Shown here: positions 37,072-45,868 of the stretch, in pieces | Layout of the letters: the number at the start of each line of letters is the position of its first letter | How positions within the stretch are numbered: the first letter of the stretch is position 1 | NCBI RefSeq assembly: GCF_004300825.1 | Contig: NZ_CP036250.1 | Coordinates: 2,925,001 to 2,989,000 of the forward strand | Direction: 5' to 3' | Length of the DNA stretch: 64,000 bases | Origin: Egicoccus halophilus | GTDB lineage: Bacteria; Actinomycetota; Nitriliruptoria; Nitriliruptorales; Nitriliruptoraceae | Translations under genes and position numbers: made by a program | The notes under the pieces: model-generated | What the model saw: the letters and a program-made list of their open reading frames with translations, nothing else | Databases searched by the model: none | What the model was told of the DNA's origin: nothing

Positions 37072-37506
37072 TCACCCCTCGACGAGGGCGGCGCAGCTCG
37101 CGCAGCGCCGCACGGCTGGGCGGGCCAACAGCCGTTCGCGCGGGATCGGCTGGCCACACTCGGCACAGAAGCCGTAGTCCCCCGCCGCCAGCCGGTCGCA
37201 CGCGTCGTCGAGTTCTGCCAGGCGGCTACGGGCCGCACGCAGGAGCGCGACGACCTGCTGCCGTTCGAAGGCGATCGTGGCCCCCTCGGGATCGTGCTCG
37301 TCGTCGGGGCTGTCGGCCGTGGCGTCCTGGAGCACCGCGAGGTCACGCTCGAGCGCGACGATGCGGCCACCGGTGCGTTGCTGCTCGAAGTCGATCGCGG
37401 TCCGCAGTGCCGCGGCGTCGGGCCGCGTCGCCCCGCGCACCGCCGCGCCGGGCAGCATCCGGCCGTCCTCGACGCCGTCCTCGGCGTGCCCGTGCCCTCG
37501 GGACAT
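37072..37506 (-). CDS. TraR/DksA-type C4 zinc-finger protein
   Basis: 144 residues from ATG 37506, which follows GGAGG at six bases; an in-frame TTG two codons upstream is less likely. The long N-terminal coiled coil (about 35-110) and the C-terminal finger CAECGQPI then RRCASC are typical. Members bind RNA polymerase through the secondary channel or act as general stress proteins. The acidic coil-tip residues needed for DksA action cannot be aligned with certainty. Confidence 0.8.
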   Translation of the reverse strand: MSRGHGHAEDGVEDGRMLPGAAVRGATRPDAAALRTAIDFEQQRTGGRIVALERDLAVLQDATADSPDDEHDPEGATIAFERQQVVALLRAARSRLAELDDACDRLAAGDYGFCAECGQPIPRERLLARPAVRRCASCAALVEG

Positions 37507-37564
37507 GCCCAACCTCCCGCGTCGCTGTCCCCGGCCAGGCCGGGGACACGACGACAGCCTACGA

Positions 37565-40111
37565 CTATTCGGTGGCGATGGCCGTCAACACGTCCAGACG
37601 CGCCGCGCGACGGGCTGGCCGCAAGGCCGCCACGATGCCGACCAGCGCCCCCAGCGCGACGACGAGCGACAACGGCCCGAGCGGGGCGGCGAAGGTGCCG
37701 ATCCCCTCCTCCGCGGCGATGGCGCGGATGAACACCCAGCCGAGGAAGGTGCCCAGGACCAGCCCGGTGGCGGTCCCGAACAGCGCCACGATCACCGATT
37801 CCCAACGCACCATGGCCCGCAACTGCGATCGCGTCTGTCCGAGTGCGCGCAACAGGCCGATCTCGCGCGTGCGCTCGTGGACCGACAGCGACAACGTGTT
37901 GGTGATCCCCATGAGGGCGATCACGATCGCGAGCGCGAGCAGGACGTAGACGATGCCGAGCAGTTGGTCGACGTCCCCGGTGGCCTGCTCGGCGTAGGCG
38001 TCGCGGTCCAGCACCTCGGGCCGTCCGTGCTCGGCGGCCACCTGCTCGACGGCCGCCTGCCCCTCGGGGATGCCGACCCCGTCGGCGAGCAGGACGAACG
38101 CGGACACGTAGGCCAGCTGCGGCACGGCCGCCGCCACCGGCTCGAGCGGCACGATCAGCGCGCCGACGGCGTCGCCCGGTCCGGCCTCGAACAGGGCCCG
38201 GACGTGCAACTCGAGCACGGTGCCGGTGAGCAGGTCGAGTTCGACCGCGTCACCGAGCTCCCAGCCACGTTCCCGCGCGCTCTGCTCGTCGACGGCGAGG
38301 CCGTCGTCGCCGAGGTCCGCCAGGGACCCGGCGACCAGCTCGAGGTCCAGCACGCCGGTCACGGCGTCCGGGTCGACGACCGAGTAGGTGCGTTCCTCGC
38401 CGTCGACCAGCCCCTGCCCGAACCCGACCCCGAAGGCCCGGTCGACCTGCGGCAGGGCATCGACCTCCGTCACGAGCTGCGGGCTGATGCCCGCGCCGCT
38501 GAACCCCCCGCCCTGGATCACCAGGTCGCCACCGAACCCACCGCGGACCGCCTCGTCGATGGTCGCGTTGATCGAGGCCGCCACGACCGTGAACAGGGTC
38601 ACGATCCCCACGCCGACCATCAACGCCGAGGAGGTGCTGGCGGTGCGGCCCGGGTTGCGCACGGCGTTGCGGTGGGCGAGCCCACCGGTCACCCCGCGCA
38701 GACGCCGGATGGGTCCCCCGATGACGCCGGCGAGGGGCCGGGCGGTCACCGGACCGAGCAGGAACACCCCGATCGAGACCCCCACCGCTCCCACCGCCGC
38801 CCGTCGCAGGGCACCGTCCTCACCGGTGAGCGCCAGCACCACGAACACCGCACCGACGGCCAGTGCCGCCAGCCCCGCCCACCGTCGGCCGCGCGACTGG
38901 TCGCTGCGGTCCACGGACACCTCGCGCAGCGCCGCCAGCGGCGCGACGCGCGAGGCCCGGACCGCCGGGAGCAGGCTCGCGAGCAGGGTGATGCCCACGC
39001 CCACCGCGAACGCCGCGCCGACCGAGCGGGCCCCGACCTCGAGCCCGGCGCCCTCCACCGGCAGACCGAACTGGCCGAGCAGGCCGAGCAGGCCGAGCAG
39101 CCCGGCGGCGAGCGCGATCCCGAGGCCGAGTCCGAGCACGGCCGCGACCAGCCCGGTGAGCAGCGCCTCGAGCAGCACCGACGCGAGCACCTGCCGGCGT
39201 GAGGCGCCAAGGGCGCGCAACAGCGCCGACTCGCGCAACCGCTGGGCCACCGTGATCGAGAACGTGTTGTAGATGCTGAACGTGGCCACCAGCAGCGCGA
39301 TCGCGGCGAACACCAGCAGGAACGCCTCGAAGAAGTCGAGGAAGCTGCGGCCGAGGTCGTCGAGGGCCTCGTTGGTGTAGACGGTGCCGGTCACCGCCTC
39401 GACCCCGTCGGGCAGGACCGGGGTGATGCGGTCCACCAGCTGCTGGTCGTCACCGCCGTCCGCGGCGAGCAGGATGCGGGTCACCCGGTCCTCGTCGCCG
39501 AGCAGCAGTCGCTGCGCCTCCGCGGTCGGGAACGCGGTGATGGTCACGCCGGCACCCGACCCGCCGCGGGGGGTCAGCAGTCCGACGACCTCGACCTCGA
39601 TCGGTGCCGGCGTGCGTACGACGGCGACGTCACCGACCGAGAGCTGGCCGACCTCGGCCGTGTCGACGTCGATGACGACCTCGCCGGCGGCGGTGGGCGC
39701 ACGGCCCTCGACCAGTTCGTAGGGCGCGAGGACGGGGTCCTCGATCCAGTTCACCCCCAACGTCGGCGGGCCGTCACCGCCGATGGAGGTGCCGTCGGCA
39801 CCGACGACCTGCGCGAGCGCCTCGACCTCCGGCGCGACCGAGCCGACGCGGTCGAGCGCGGCGAGCTCGTCGACGAGCGCGGCGTCGACGAGCGCGCGCC
39901 GCGACGAGGCGCCCTCCGCGAGCGGCTCGCCGCGCACGACCGCGTCGATGCCGGCGTTGACGTCGGTGAACACGGTGCGGAAGCTGGCACGGATCGTGTC
40001 GCTGAGCACCAACGTGCCGACGAGGAACGCCGTGCCGAGCACCACGGCGAGGGCGGTGCCGAGCAGGCGTCGACGGTGCTGCCAGCTGCTGGCCAGGGCG
40101 ATGCGCAACAT
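37565..40111 (-). CDS. FtsX/MacB-type ABC transporter permease, double FtsX
   Basis: 848 residues. One N-terminal helix (about 15-38) is followed by a large extracytoplasmic MacB-PCD domain. A first FtsX unit (about 250-400) leads to a linker with two helices, then a second periplasmic-type domain and a second FtsX unit (about 715-845). This ten-helix layout is typical of actinobacterial lipoprotein- or peptide-handling ABC permeases. The ATPase gene ends four bases upstream, so they are one operon. Confidence 0.9.
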   Translation of the reverse strand: MLRIALASSWQHRRRLLGTALAVVLGTAFLVGTLVLSDTIRASFRTVFTDVNAGIDAVVRGEPLAEGASSRRALVDAALVDELAALDRVGSVAPEVEALAQVVGADGTSIGGDGPPTLGVNWIEDPVLAPYELVEGRAPTAAGEVVIDVDTAEVGQLSVGDVAVVRTPAPIEVEVVGLLTPRGGSGAGVTITAFPTAEAQRLLLGDEDRVTRILLAADGGDDQQLVDRITPVLPDGVEAVTGTVYTNEALDDLGRSFLDFFEAFLLVFAAIALLVATFSIYNTFSITVAQRLRESALLRALGASRRQVLASVLLEALLTGLVAAVLGLGLGIALAAGLLGLLGLLGQFGLPVEGAGLEVGARSVGAAFAVGVGITLLASLLPAVRASRVAPLAALREVSVDRSDQSRGRRWAGLAALAVGAVFVVLALTGEDGALRRAAVGAVGVSIGVFLLGPVTARPLAGVIGGPIRRLRGVTGGLAHRNAVRNPGRTASTSSALMVGVGIVTLFTVVAASINATIDEAVRGGFGGDLVIQGGGFSGAGISPQLVTEVDALPQVDRAFGVGFGQGLVDGEERTYSVVDPDAVTGVLDLELVAGSLADLGDDGLAVDEQSARERGWELGDAVELDLLTGTVLELHVRALFEAGPGDAVGALIVPLEPVAAAVPQLAYVSAFVLLADGVGIPEGQAAVEQVAAEHGRPEVLDRDAYAEQATGDVDQLLGIVYVLLALAIVIALMGITNTLSLSVHERTREIGLLRALGQTRSQLRAMVRWESVIVALFGTATGLVLGTFLGWVFIRAIAAEEGIGTFAAPLGPLSLVVALGALVGIVAALRPARRAARLDVLTAIATE

Positions 40112-40115
40112 GGGC

Positions 40116-40907
40116 TCAGGCCTCGAGGTGCTTCATGCGGTCGAGCACCTTCTCCGCGTCCGGTTCCGGGATCCGGTCCACGAGCCGGCCGTCGGCGAGG
40201 AACAGCACCTCGTCGGCGTACCCGGCCGCGATCGGGTCGTGGGTCACCATCACCACGGTCTGGCCGAACTCGTCGACCGCGCGACGCAGGAACCCGAGCA
40301 CCTCCGCGCCGGAGCGCGAGTCGAGGTTGCCGGTCGGCTCGTCGGCGAACACGACCTCGGGGCGGCTGACGAGCGCACGCGCGACCGCGACCCGCTGCTG
40401 CTGGCCACCCGAGAGTTCGGAGGGACGGTGCCCCAGGCGGTCGCCGAGGCCCACCACGTCGATGACGGTCGCGTACCAGTCGGGGTCCGGGTCGCGCCCG
40501 ACCAGCGCCAGCGGCAGCGTGATGTTCTCCTTGGCCGTGAGGGTCGGCAGCAGGTTGAAGGCCTGGAACACGAAGCCGAGCCGCTCGCGGCGCAGCACCG
40601 TCAGCTGCTGGTCCGACAGCCCGCCCAGCGCCAGGTCCCCGATGAAGGCCTCGCCGGAGGTGAGCGTGTCGAGCCCAGCCAGGCAGTGCATGAGCGTCGA
40701 CTTGCCCGACCCGGACGGCCCCATCACGGCCGTGAACCGCCGGGCCGGCACGTCGACGCTGAGCCCGTCGAGGGCCCGGACGGCGGTGTCGCCGCGGCCG
40801 TAGACCTTGACGGCGTCCACGGCGCGGGCCGCCGGCGCCGCAGCCGCAGCCGCGGCATCGGCATCGGCGGGCACGGCGGGAAACGGGTTGCGCGAGGAGG
40901 TGTCCAT
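40116..40907 (-). CDS. ABC transporter ATP-binding protein (MacB/LolD type)
   Basis: 263 residues from ATG 40907. Walker A is GPSGSGKST, Q-loop FQAFNLLP, signature LSGGQQQRVAVARAL, Walker B VVFADEPTGNLDS and switch VTHDP. An Ala-rich N-terminal extension of about 30 residues precedes the domain. It powers the FtsX-type permease encoded four bases downstream. Mechanotransmission rather than direct transport is the known mode for this class. Confidence 0.93.
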   Translation of the reverse strand: MDTSSRNPFPAVPADADAAAAAAAPAARAVDAVKVYGRGDTAVRALDGLSVDVPARRFTAVMGPSGSGKSTLMHCLAGLDTLTSGEAFIGDLALGGLSDQQLTVLRRERLGFVFQAFNLLPTLTAKENITLPLALVGRDPDPDWYATVIDVVGLGDRLGHRPSELSGGQQQRVAVARALVSRPEVVFADEPTGNLDSRSGAEVLGFLRRAVDEFGQTVVMVTHDPIAAGYADEVLFLADGRLVDRIPEPDAEKVLDRMKHLEA

Positions 40908-40960
40908 GGTCGCTGACCATACGTGGCGGCGGGCCGACCCGGATCGGGGACCCCCCTTGG

Positions 40961-41005
40961 CCGGACCCCGAACCACCCGTCGCTCGTCAGGGTTCGCGGG
41001 TCCGG
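40961..41005. other. Near-perfect 15-bp inverted repeat
   Basis: CCGGACCCCGAACC at 40961-40974 and GGTTCGCGGGTCCGG at 40991-41005 pair with a single bulged base, spaced by 16 bases. It may be an operator or RNA hairpin in the leader of the leftward MacB-type operon. Confidence 0.4.
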
Positions 41006-41088
41006 GTCGCCGGGGTCCCCGCGTCGGCGGGGGCGCCAGTGGCGCGGCCACGCGGTCGGGATCGCGCGTTGCGGCCGACGGCACGGGG

Positions 41089-41113
41089 GTCGCGGACCGG
41101 CAGGGTCCGCGAC
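41089..41113. promoter_or_regulatory. Perfect 10-bp inverted repeat, probable operator
   Basis: GTCGCGGACC and GGTCCGCGAC around five bases, in the middle of the divergent region. Symmetry and spacing suit a dimeric repressor such as a TetR-family protein, but no regulator gene is adjacent. Confidence 0.4.
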
Positions 41114-41353
41114 AGGCCGTAGGTTCGTCCTGCACGTCGCGCCGCGTCTCGTGCTCGCCCTGAGCCCGCCGCGCCCATCCGCGCGCCCGATCGCCGGACC
41201 TCGGACCGGCACCGCGTTCACCGGAATCGAACGATGAGTTCGGGGCCCGGTGCACGTCGAACCGAACGAGCGTGCGCTGCCACGCGTCCACATCGGGGCG
41301 CGACGGCACGTGCAGGCGGGCGCGTCGCGCGTCACCGTCGAGGAGAAGCACCC

Positions 41354-42415
41354 ATGAACGAAGGCATCCGGGCCACCGGCCTGGTCAAGCGCTACCGGGA
41401 CGTGACCGCGTTGGCCGGCCTGGACCTGGTCGTGCCGGCAGGGACGGTGCAGGGCCTGCTCGGACCCAACGGCGCCGGCAAGACCACCGCCGTGCGCATC
41501 CTGAGCACCCTGTTGACCCCGGACGAGGGCTCGGTCGAGGTGGCCGGCATCGACGCCATCGCCGACCCGGAGGCCGTCCGCCACCGCATCGGCCTGTCCG
41601 GCCAGTACGCCGCCGTGGACGAGCAGCTCACCGGCTACGAGAACCTGGACATGATCGGCCGGCTCTACCACCTCGGGCGTTCGGCCGCGCGCGCCCGTGC
41701 CCGGGAGTTGCTCGAGCGGTTCGCGCTCAGCGACGCGGGTGACCGACCGGTCAAGACGTACTCGGGCGGGATGCGCCGGCGACTCGACCTCGCCGGCGCG
41801 CTGGTCGCCGAACCCGACGTCATCTTCCTCGACGAACCGACCACCGGGCTCGACCCGCGCAGCCGCTCGGACATGTGGGAGGTGATCCGCGAGCTGGTCG
41901 GGCGGGGCACCACGTTGCTGCTCACCACCCAGTACCTCGAGGAGGCCGACCTGCTGGCCGACGACATCGTCGTGATCGACCGTGGCCGCGCGATCGCACA
42001 GGGCACCGCCGACCAGCTCAAGGGCCAGGTCGGCGGCGAGCGGGTCGAGGTCGTGGTCGCCGACGACACCGATCTCGCGCCTGCCGAGCAGGTGCTGCGG
42101 GGCCTGGCCGTCGGCGAGGTCCAGCTCGACCGGCACACCCGGCAGCTGACCGCCCCGGTGGCCCGCGGCGCCGACGACCTGATGGCCGCGCTGCGCCAAC
42201 TCGATGCGCGCGGGATCCGCGTCAGCGACGTCGGCCTGCGACGCCCGACGCTCGACGACGTGTTCCTGACCCTGACCGGACACGCCGCCGAGTCGGACGA
42301 CGCGCGCCACGACGGGGACCCCGACACCGACGCGGCCACGGCCGCCAGCCCCCTGGTGGCGACCACGGACGCCGGGAGGCCCGACACCACCTCGAGCCCG
42401 GAGAACGTCCGATGA
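41354..42415 (+). CDS. DrrA-type ABC exporter ATPase
   Basis: 353 residues. Walker A GPNGAGKTT, signature YSGGMRRRLDLAGAL, Walker B VIFLDEPTTGLDPRSR and the H-loop replaced by TTQYLEEAD, as in DrrA. After the ABC domain come the DrrA C-terminal domain and a 50-residue Asp/Thr-rich tail. It energises export of drugs or lipids with the membrane protein encoded next (ATGA overlap). The ATG follows GAGGAG at eight bases. Confidence 0.9.
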   Translation: MNEGIRATGLVKRYRDVTALAGLDLVVPAGTVQGLLGPNGAGKTTAVRILSTLLTPDEGSVEVAGIDAIADPEAVRHRIGLSGQYAAVDEQLTGYENLDMIGRLYHLGRSAARARARELLERFALSDAGDRPVKTYSGGMRRRLDLAGALVAEPDVIFLDEPTTGLDPRSRSDMWEVIRELVGRGTTLLLTTQYLEEADLLADDIVVIDRGRAIAQGTADQLKGQVGGERVEVVVADDTDLAPAEQVLRGLAVGEVQLDRHTRQLTAPVARGADDLMAALRQLDARGIRVSDVGLRRPTLDDVFLTLTGHAAESDDARHDGDPDTDAATAASPLVATTDAGRPDTTSSPENVR

Positions 42416-43218
42416 GCAGCCTCGCCACCGCCTTCGCTGACGGCGCCGTCGTCGCCAAGCGCAACGTGATCAAGATCCGACGGGTGCCGGAGGTGCTCGT
42501 CTTCGTCCTGCTCTCCCCCATCATGTTCGTGCTGCTGTTCGCCTACGTGTTCGGGGCCTCGATCGAGATCCCGGGCGTGAACTACCGCGAGTACCTGATC
42601 GCCGGCATCTTCGCCCAGACGGTCGTGTTCGGGGCCACGTTCACCGGCGCCGGCATCGCCGAGGACATGCAGAAGGGCATCATCGACCGGTTCCGGTCGC
42701 TGCCGATGTCGCGCTCGGCGGTGCTGATCGGCCGCACCGCCAGCGACGTGATCTACAACCTGCTCTCGATCGCCATCATGGCGCTGACCGGGCTGCTGGT
42801 CGGCTGGCGCATCCGCGGATCGTTCCTCGACGCGGTCGCCGGGTTCGTCCTGCTGCTGCTGTTCGCCTACGCCCTGAGCTGGGTGATGGGCTTCGTCGGG
42901 CTGGTGGTGCCCAGCGTCGAGGTGATCAACAACGCCTCGTTCCTGGTGATCATGCCGCTGACGTTCGTCTCCAACGCCTTCATCGACACCCGGGGGTTGC
43001 CGACGCCGCTGCGGGTGTTCGCCGACTGGAACCCCGTCTCGGCGGTCACCATGGCGGCACGGCAACTGTTCGGCAACACCGGGGACGGGGCCTTTCCCGT
43101 CCCCGAGGCATGGTCGATGCAGAACCCGGTCCTGTACACGCTGGCCTGGATCGGCCTCATCCTGGCCGTGTTCGTCCCGCTGAGCGTGCGTCAGTACCGG
43201 CTGAGCACCACGAAGTGA
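42412..43218 (+). CDS. DrrB-type ABC-2 exporter permease
   Basis: 268 residues with six membrane helices. The family features PIMFVLLFAYVFGASI, the cytoplasmic segment GIIDRFRSLPMSRSAVLIGRT and the ADWNPVSAVTMAARQLFGN region near the end are clear. It forms the translocation path for the DrrA-type ATPase and is coupled to it by overlapping codons. The exported compound is unknown. Confidence 0.92.
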   Translation: MSSLATAFADGAVVAKRNVIKIRRVPEVLVFVLLSPIMFVLLFAYVFGASIEIPGVNYREYLIAGIFAQTVVFGATFTGAGIAEDMQKGIIDRFRSLPMSRSAVLIGRTASDVIYNLLSIAIMALTGLLVGWRIRGSFLDAVAGFVLLLLFAYALSWVMGFVGLVVPSVEVINNASFLVIMPLTFVSNAFIDTRGLPTPLRVFADWNPVSAVTMAARQLFGNTGDGAFPVPEAWSMQNPVLYTLAWIGLILAVFVPLSVRQYRLSTTK

Positions 43219-43221
43219 CGC

Positions 43222-44265
43222 TCAGCGCTCCGCGAGCGCCGGGTTGTGCGCGACGGGGACCTGCTCGTCGACCGGCGGGGGTCCGGGCGGTGTCCCCTCG
43301 CCGAAGGGGGCCCCGCCGAGCTCCTCGCGGAAGTGCGGCGTCGCCCAGTTGGCGAGGTCCGGGCCCGCCGGCACCACCCCGGTGGGGTTGATGTCGAGGT
43401 GGACCTCGTAGTAGTGGCGCTTGATGTGGTCGAAGTCGATGGTGTCACCGAAGCCCGGGGTCTGGAACAGGTCCCGGGCGTAGGCCCACAGCACCGGCAT
43501 CTCGGTCAGCTTCTGCCGGTTGCACTTGAAGTGCCCGTGGTAGACGGCGTCGAAGCGCACGAGCGTGGTGAACAGGCGCACGTCGGCCTCGGTGATGGTG
43601 TCCCCGACCAGGAAGCGCTGCTCGGACAGACGCTGTTCGAGCCAGTCGAGCCGGGCGAACAGCTGCTCGTAGGCCTGCTCGTAGGCGTCCTGCGTACCGG
43701 CGAACCCGGCCCGGTACACCCCGTTGTTGACCTCGCGGTACACCAGTTCGGCGACCTCGTCGATCTCCGCGCGCAGATGCTGCGGATACAGCTCCGGCGC
43801 GCCGGAACGGTGGAAGTGGGTCCACTCGGTCGACAGGTCGAGGGTGATCTGGGCGAAGTCGTTGGTCACGACCCCGCCGGTGGAGATGTCGACGATCGCG
43901 GGGACGGTGATCCCACGCTCGTAGCCGGGCACCGCCGCCTCGAAGGCGTCCTTGAGGCGTGGGATGCCCAGCACGGGGTCCACGCCACCGGGGTCGAGGT
44001 CGAAGGTCCAACTGTCGGCGTCGTGGGTCGGCCCCGCCACGCCCATCGACAGGGCGTCCTCAAGGCCGAGCAGGCGACGCACGATGATGGACCGGTTCGC
44101 CCACGGACACGCCCGGCTGACGACGAGCCGGTAACGGCCGGCCTCGACCGGCCACCCCTCGCGTCCGTCGGCGGTGATCCGCGCCGACAGGTAGCGGGTG
44201 TCCCGTTCGAACGCCGGCTCCACGTAGCTGCCCTGGCTGCTCTGACTGGTGGTCTGCTCACTCAT
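43222..44265 (-). CDS. Glutathionyl-hydroquinone reductase-like S-transferase (YqjG/ECM4 family)
   Basis: 347 residues. The active-site motif SRACPWANR has the nucleophilic cysteine of the xi class. The thioredoxin-like half is followed by an all-helical domain with AGFAGTQDAYEQAYEQLF and GDTITEADVRLF. It reduces thiol-quinone adducts. Because most actinobacteria use mycothiol instead of glutathione, a mycothiol adduct is the more likely substrate (inference). The final 40 residues are Pro-rich and extend beyond the usual end. It is convergent with the DrrB gene. Confidence 0.85.
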   Translation of the reverse strand: MSEQTTSQSSQGSYVEPAFERDTRYLSARITADGREGWPVEAGRYRLVVSRACPWANRSIIVRRLLGLEDALSMGVAGPTHDADSWTFDLDPGGVDPVLGIPRLKDAFEAAVPGYERGITVPAIVDISTGGVVTNDFAQITLDLSTEWTHFHRSGAPELYPQHLRAEIDEVAELVYREVNNGVYRAGFAGTQDAYEQAYEQLFARLDWLEQRLSEQRFLVGDTITEADVRLFTTLVRFDAVYHGHFKCNRQKLTEMPVLWAYARDLFQTPGFGDTIDFDHIKRHYYEVHLDINPTGVVPAGPDLANWATPHFREELGGAPFGEGTPPGPPPVDEQVPVAHNPALAER

Positions 44266-44335
44266 GGATGCGACGCTACTCCCACCGGCCACGTCGGACG
44301 CCTACCGTGCCCGGCCGATCGACGAGGAATCCAGG

Positions 44336-45850
44336 ATGAGCGACGGCTCCGAGTCCCTGCAGGGCGTGCAGTTCCCGACCGTGGACGGACGTCGCAGCAC
44401 GAGCGCGACCGGCCGCGAGGTGTTCGCGGCCGCCGCACGCGCCGTGGATCCCGCGCTCGCAGAGCGCATCGCGTCGGGGGGCGCGTGGCACACGAGCTAC
44501 GTCGACCGGCTGCGTGACCTCGTGTCCGCCGACCTGCGCAGTACGGGCGCGGATCTCGACGCGGTCCCCCGGGCCGGTCTGGCCGCCGTCGCGGACACGT
44601 TCGCCTACCACCGGGACGGCCAGGTGGTGTCGTTGGCCGAGGCCGCGAGCGTGCCGACCGCGCCGCTGCCGACCACGGCGGTCGTTCCCGGACGCCGGCC
44701 CCCCGCCCGTCGACTGGTCGTGCCCTACCGCGGACGGCAGCTCGAGGGCCCGACGCTGCGCCGCCAGCTCGGGGCCTGGGTCGACACGGACGTGATCGAG
44801 CCGACGGTGGCCGCCGCCGTCGAGCGGGTCCTCGACGAACCCGACTGGCTGGACCTGTCGGACCTGACCGTGCTGGTGCTCGGCGCCGCCGCGGAGATGG
44901 GACCGCTCGCGCACCTGCTGCGGTGGGGCGCGACCGTGATCCCGGTCGACCTACCCCGTCCACGGCTGTGGGAGCGGGTGCTGAGCGCGGTGCGCGAGGG
45001 GGCCGGCCGCGCGCTGGTACCGGTCCGCCACCCGGTCGATCCCGACGACCACGCGGCCCTGGCCGTCGCGGCCGGCATGGACCTCGACCGGGAGCTGCCG
45101 GAGTTGGCCGCCTGGCTCACGACGCTGGACGCGCCGGACGTGATCGGCACCTACGTCTACGCCGACGGGGCCGACAACGTGCGCGTGTCCCTGGCCGCCG
45201 ACGTGCTGACCACCCGCGTGCTCGAGCGGGCCCCGCGCGCGACGCTGGCCGGCCTGCTCACGCCGACCGACGTCTACGCCGCGCCCGCGGACGCGGTGGC
45301 GGCCGCGGAGGCGCGACGGGCAGCGGCCGGTGCCCCCCCGCGGCTGGCCCGGACGGTGACGCGGGGACGCGGCTATCGCCCCGCCTACGCCGGAACGGTC
45401 GCCAGCGCGTCGGGGACCGCGTTCGGTCTGGCCGACGCGCAGGTTCCCCAGCAGGGCCCCAACTACGCGCTCGCCAAGCGACTGGCGCGCTGGCGGCTGC
45501 GCGTGGCCCGGGCGGCGGGCACCCCGGTCTCGGCCAACGTGGCACCTGCCACGGCGACCCGTTCGGTGACCAGCAACCGGCTGCTGGCGGCGGCCTACGC
45601 CGGCGCGCACCACTTCGGCGTCGAGGTGTTCGCGCCGGCGACCAGCACGGCGCTGATGTCGGCGCTGCTCGTCCGCGACCTGCGCGACCCGCGGGCGGCC
45701 GGCCGGCCCGACGTCTCGCTCGCGCACCCGCTGGCGTTGTTCGCCGACACCGCCGCGCACGGCGGGCTGTGGCGCCTGCCCTGGGCGCCGCGCTCGGTGT
45801 TGCCGTTGGCGGCCGTCGCCGGGCTGCCCGCGGCCGTACGCGGCCGTTGA
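44336..45850 (+). CDS. Conserved-looking protein of unknown function, 504 residues
   Basis: From ATG 44336 with AGG close by. I do not recognise a family. A central segment, LVLGAAAEMGPLAHLLRWGATVIPVDLPRP (about 180-205), has the pattern of a Rossmann fold (nucleotide or NAD-binding loop, acidic end of strand two). Near residue 270 TYVYADGADNVRVS and near 375 GPNYALAKRLARWR look like catalytic or binding segments. There is no signal peptide or membrane helix. Codon use is fully typical of the genome. It may be a dehydrogenase-like enzyme. Confidence 0.7.
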   Translation: MSDGSESLQGVQFPTVDGRRSTSATGREVFAAAARAVDPALAERIASGGAWHTSYVDRLRDLVSADLRSTGADLDAVPRAGLAAVADTFAYHRDGQVVSLAEAASVPTAPLPTTAVVPGRRPPARRLVVPYRGRQLEGPTLRRQLGAWVDTDVIEPTVAAAVERVLDEPDWLDLSDLTVLVLGAAAEMGPLAHLLRWGATVIPVDLPRPRLWERVLSAVREGAGRALVPVRHPVDPDDHAALAVAAGMDLDRELPELAAWLTTLDAPDVIGTYVYADGADNVRVSLAADVLTTRVLERAPRATLAGLLTPTDVYAAPADAVAAAEARRAAAGAPPRLARTVTRGRGYRPAYAGTVASASGTAFGLADAQVPQQGPNYALAKRLARWRLRVARAAGTPVSANVAPATATRSVTSNRLLAAAYAGAHHFGVEVFAPATSTALMSALLVRDLRDPRAAGRPDVSLAHPLALFADTAAHGGLWRLPWAPRSVLPLAAVAGLPAAVRGR

Positions 45851-45868
45851 CCGCGCCGAGGGGTCGGC

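Larger units (their letters stand above)
40908..41353. other. 446-bp divergent intergenic region between two ABC operons
   Basis: Holds no convincing gene. It contains two inverted repeats, listed separately, and the Shine-Dalgarno GAGGAG for the rightward ATPase gene at about 41340. Promoters for both operons should lie here. The region is long for this compact genome. Confidence 0.6.

Noticed and set aside
40908-41353. Short frames in the divergent region as genes
   Set aside because: Their composition changes abruptly, no ribosome site precedes them and they cover both inverted repeats.
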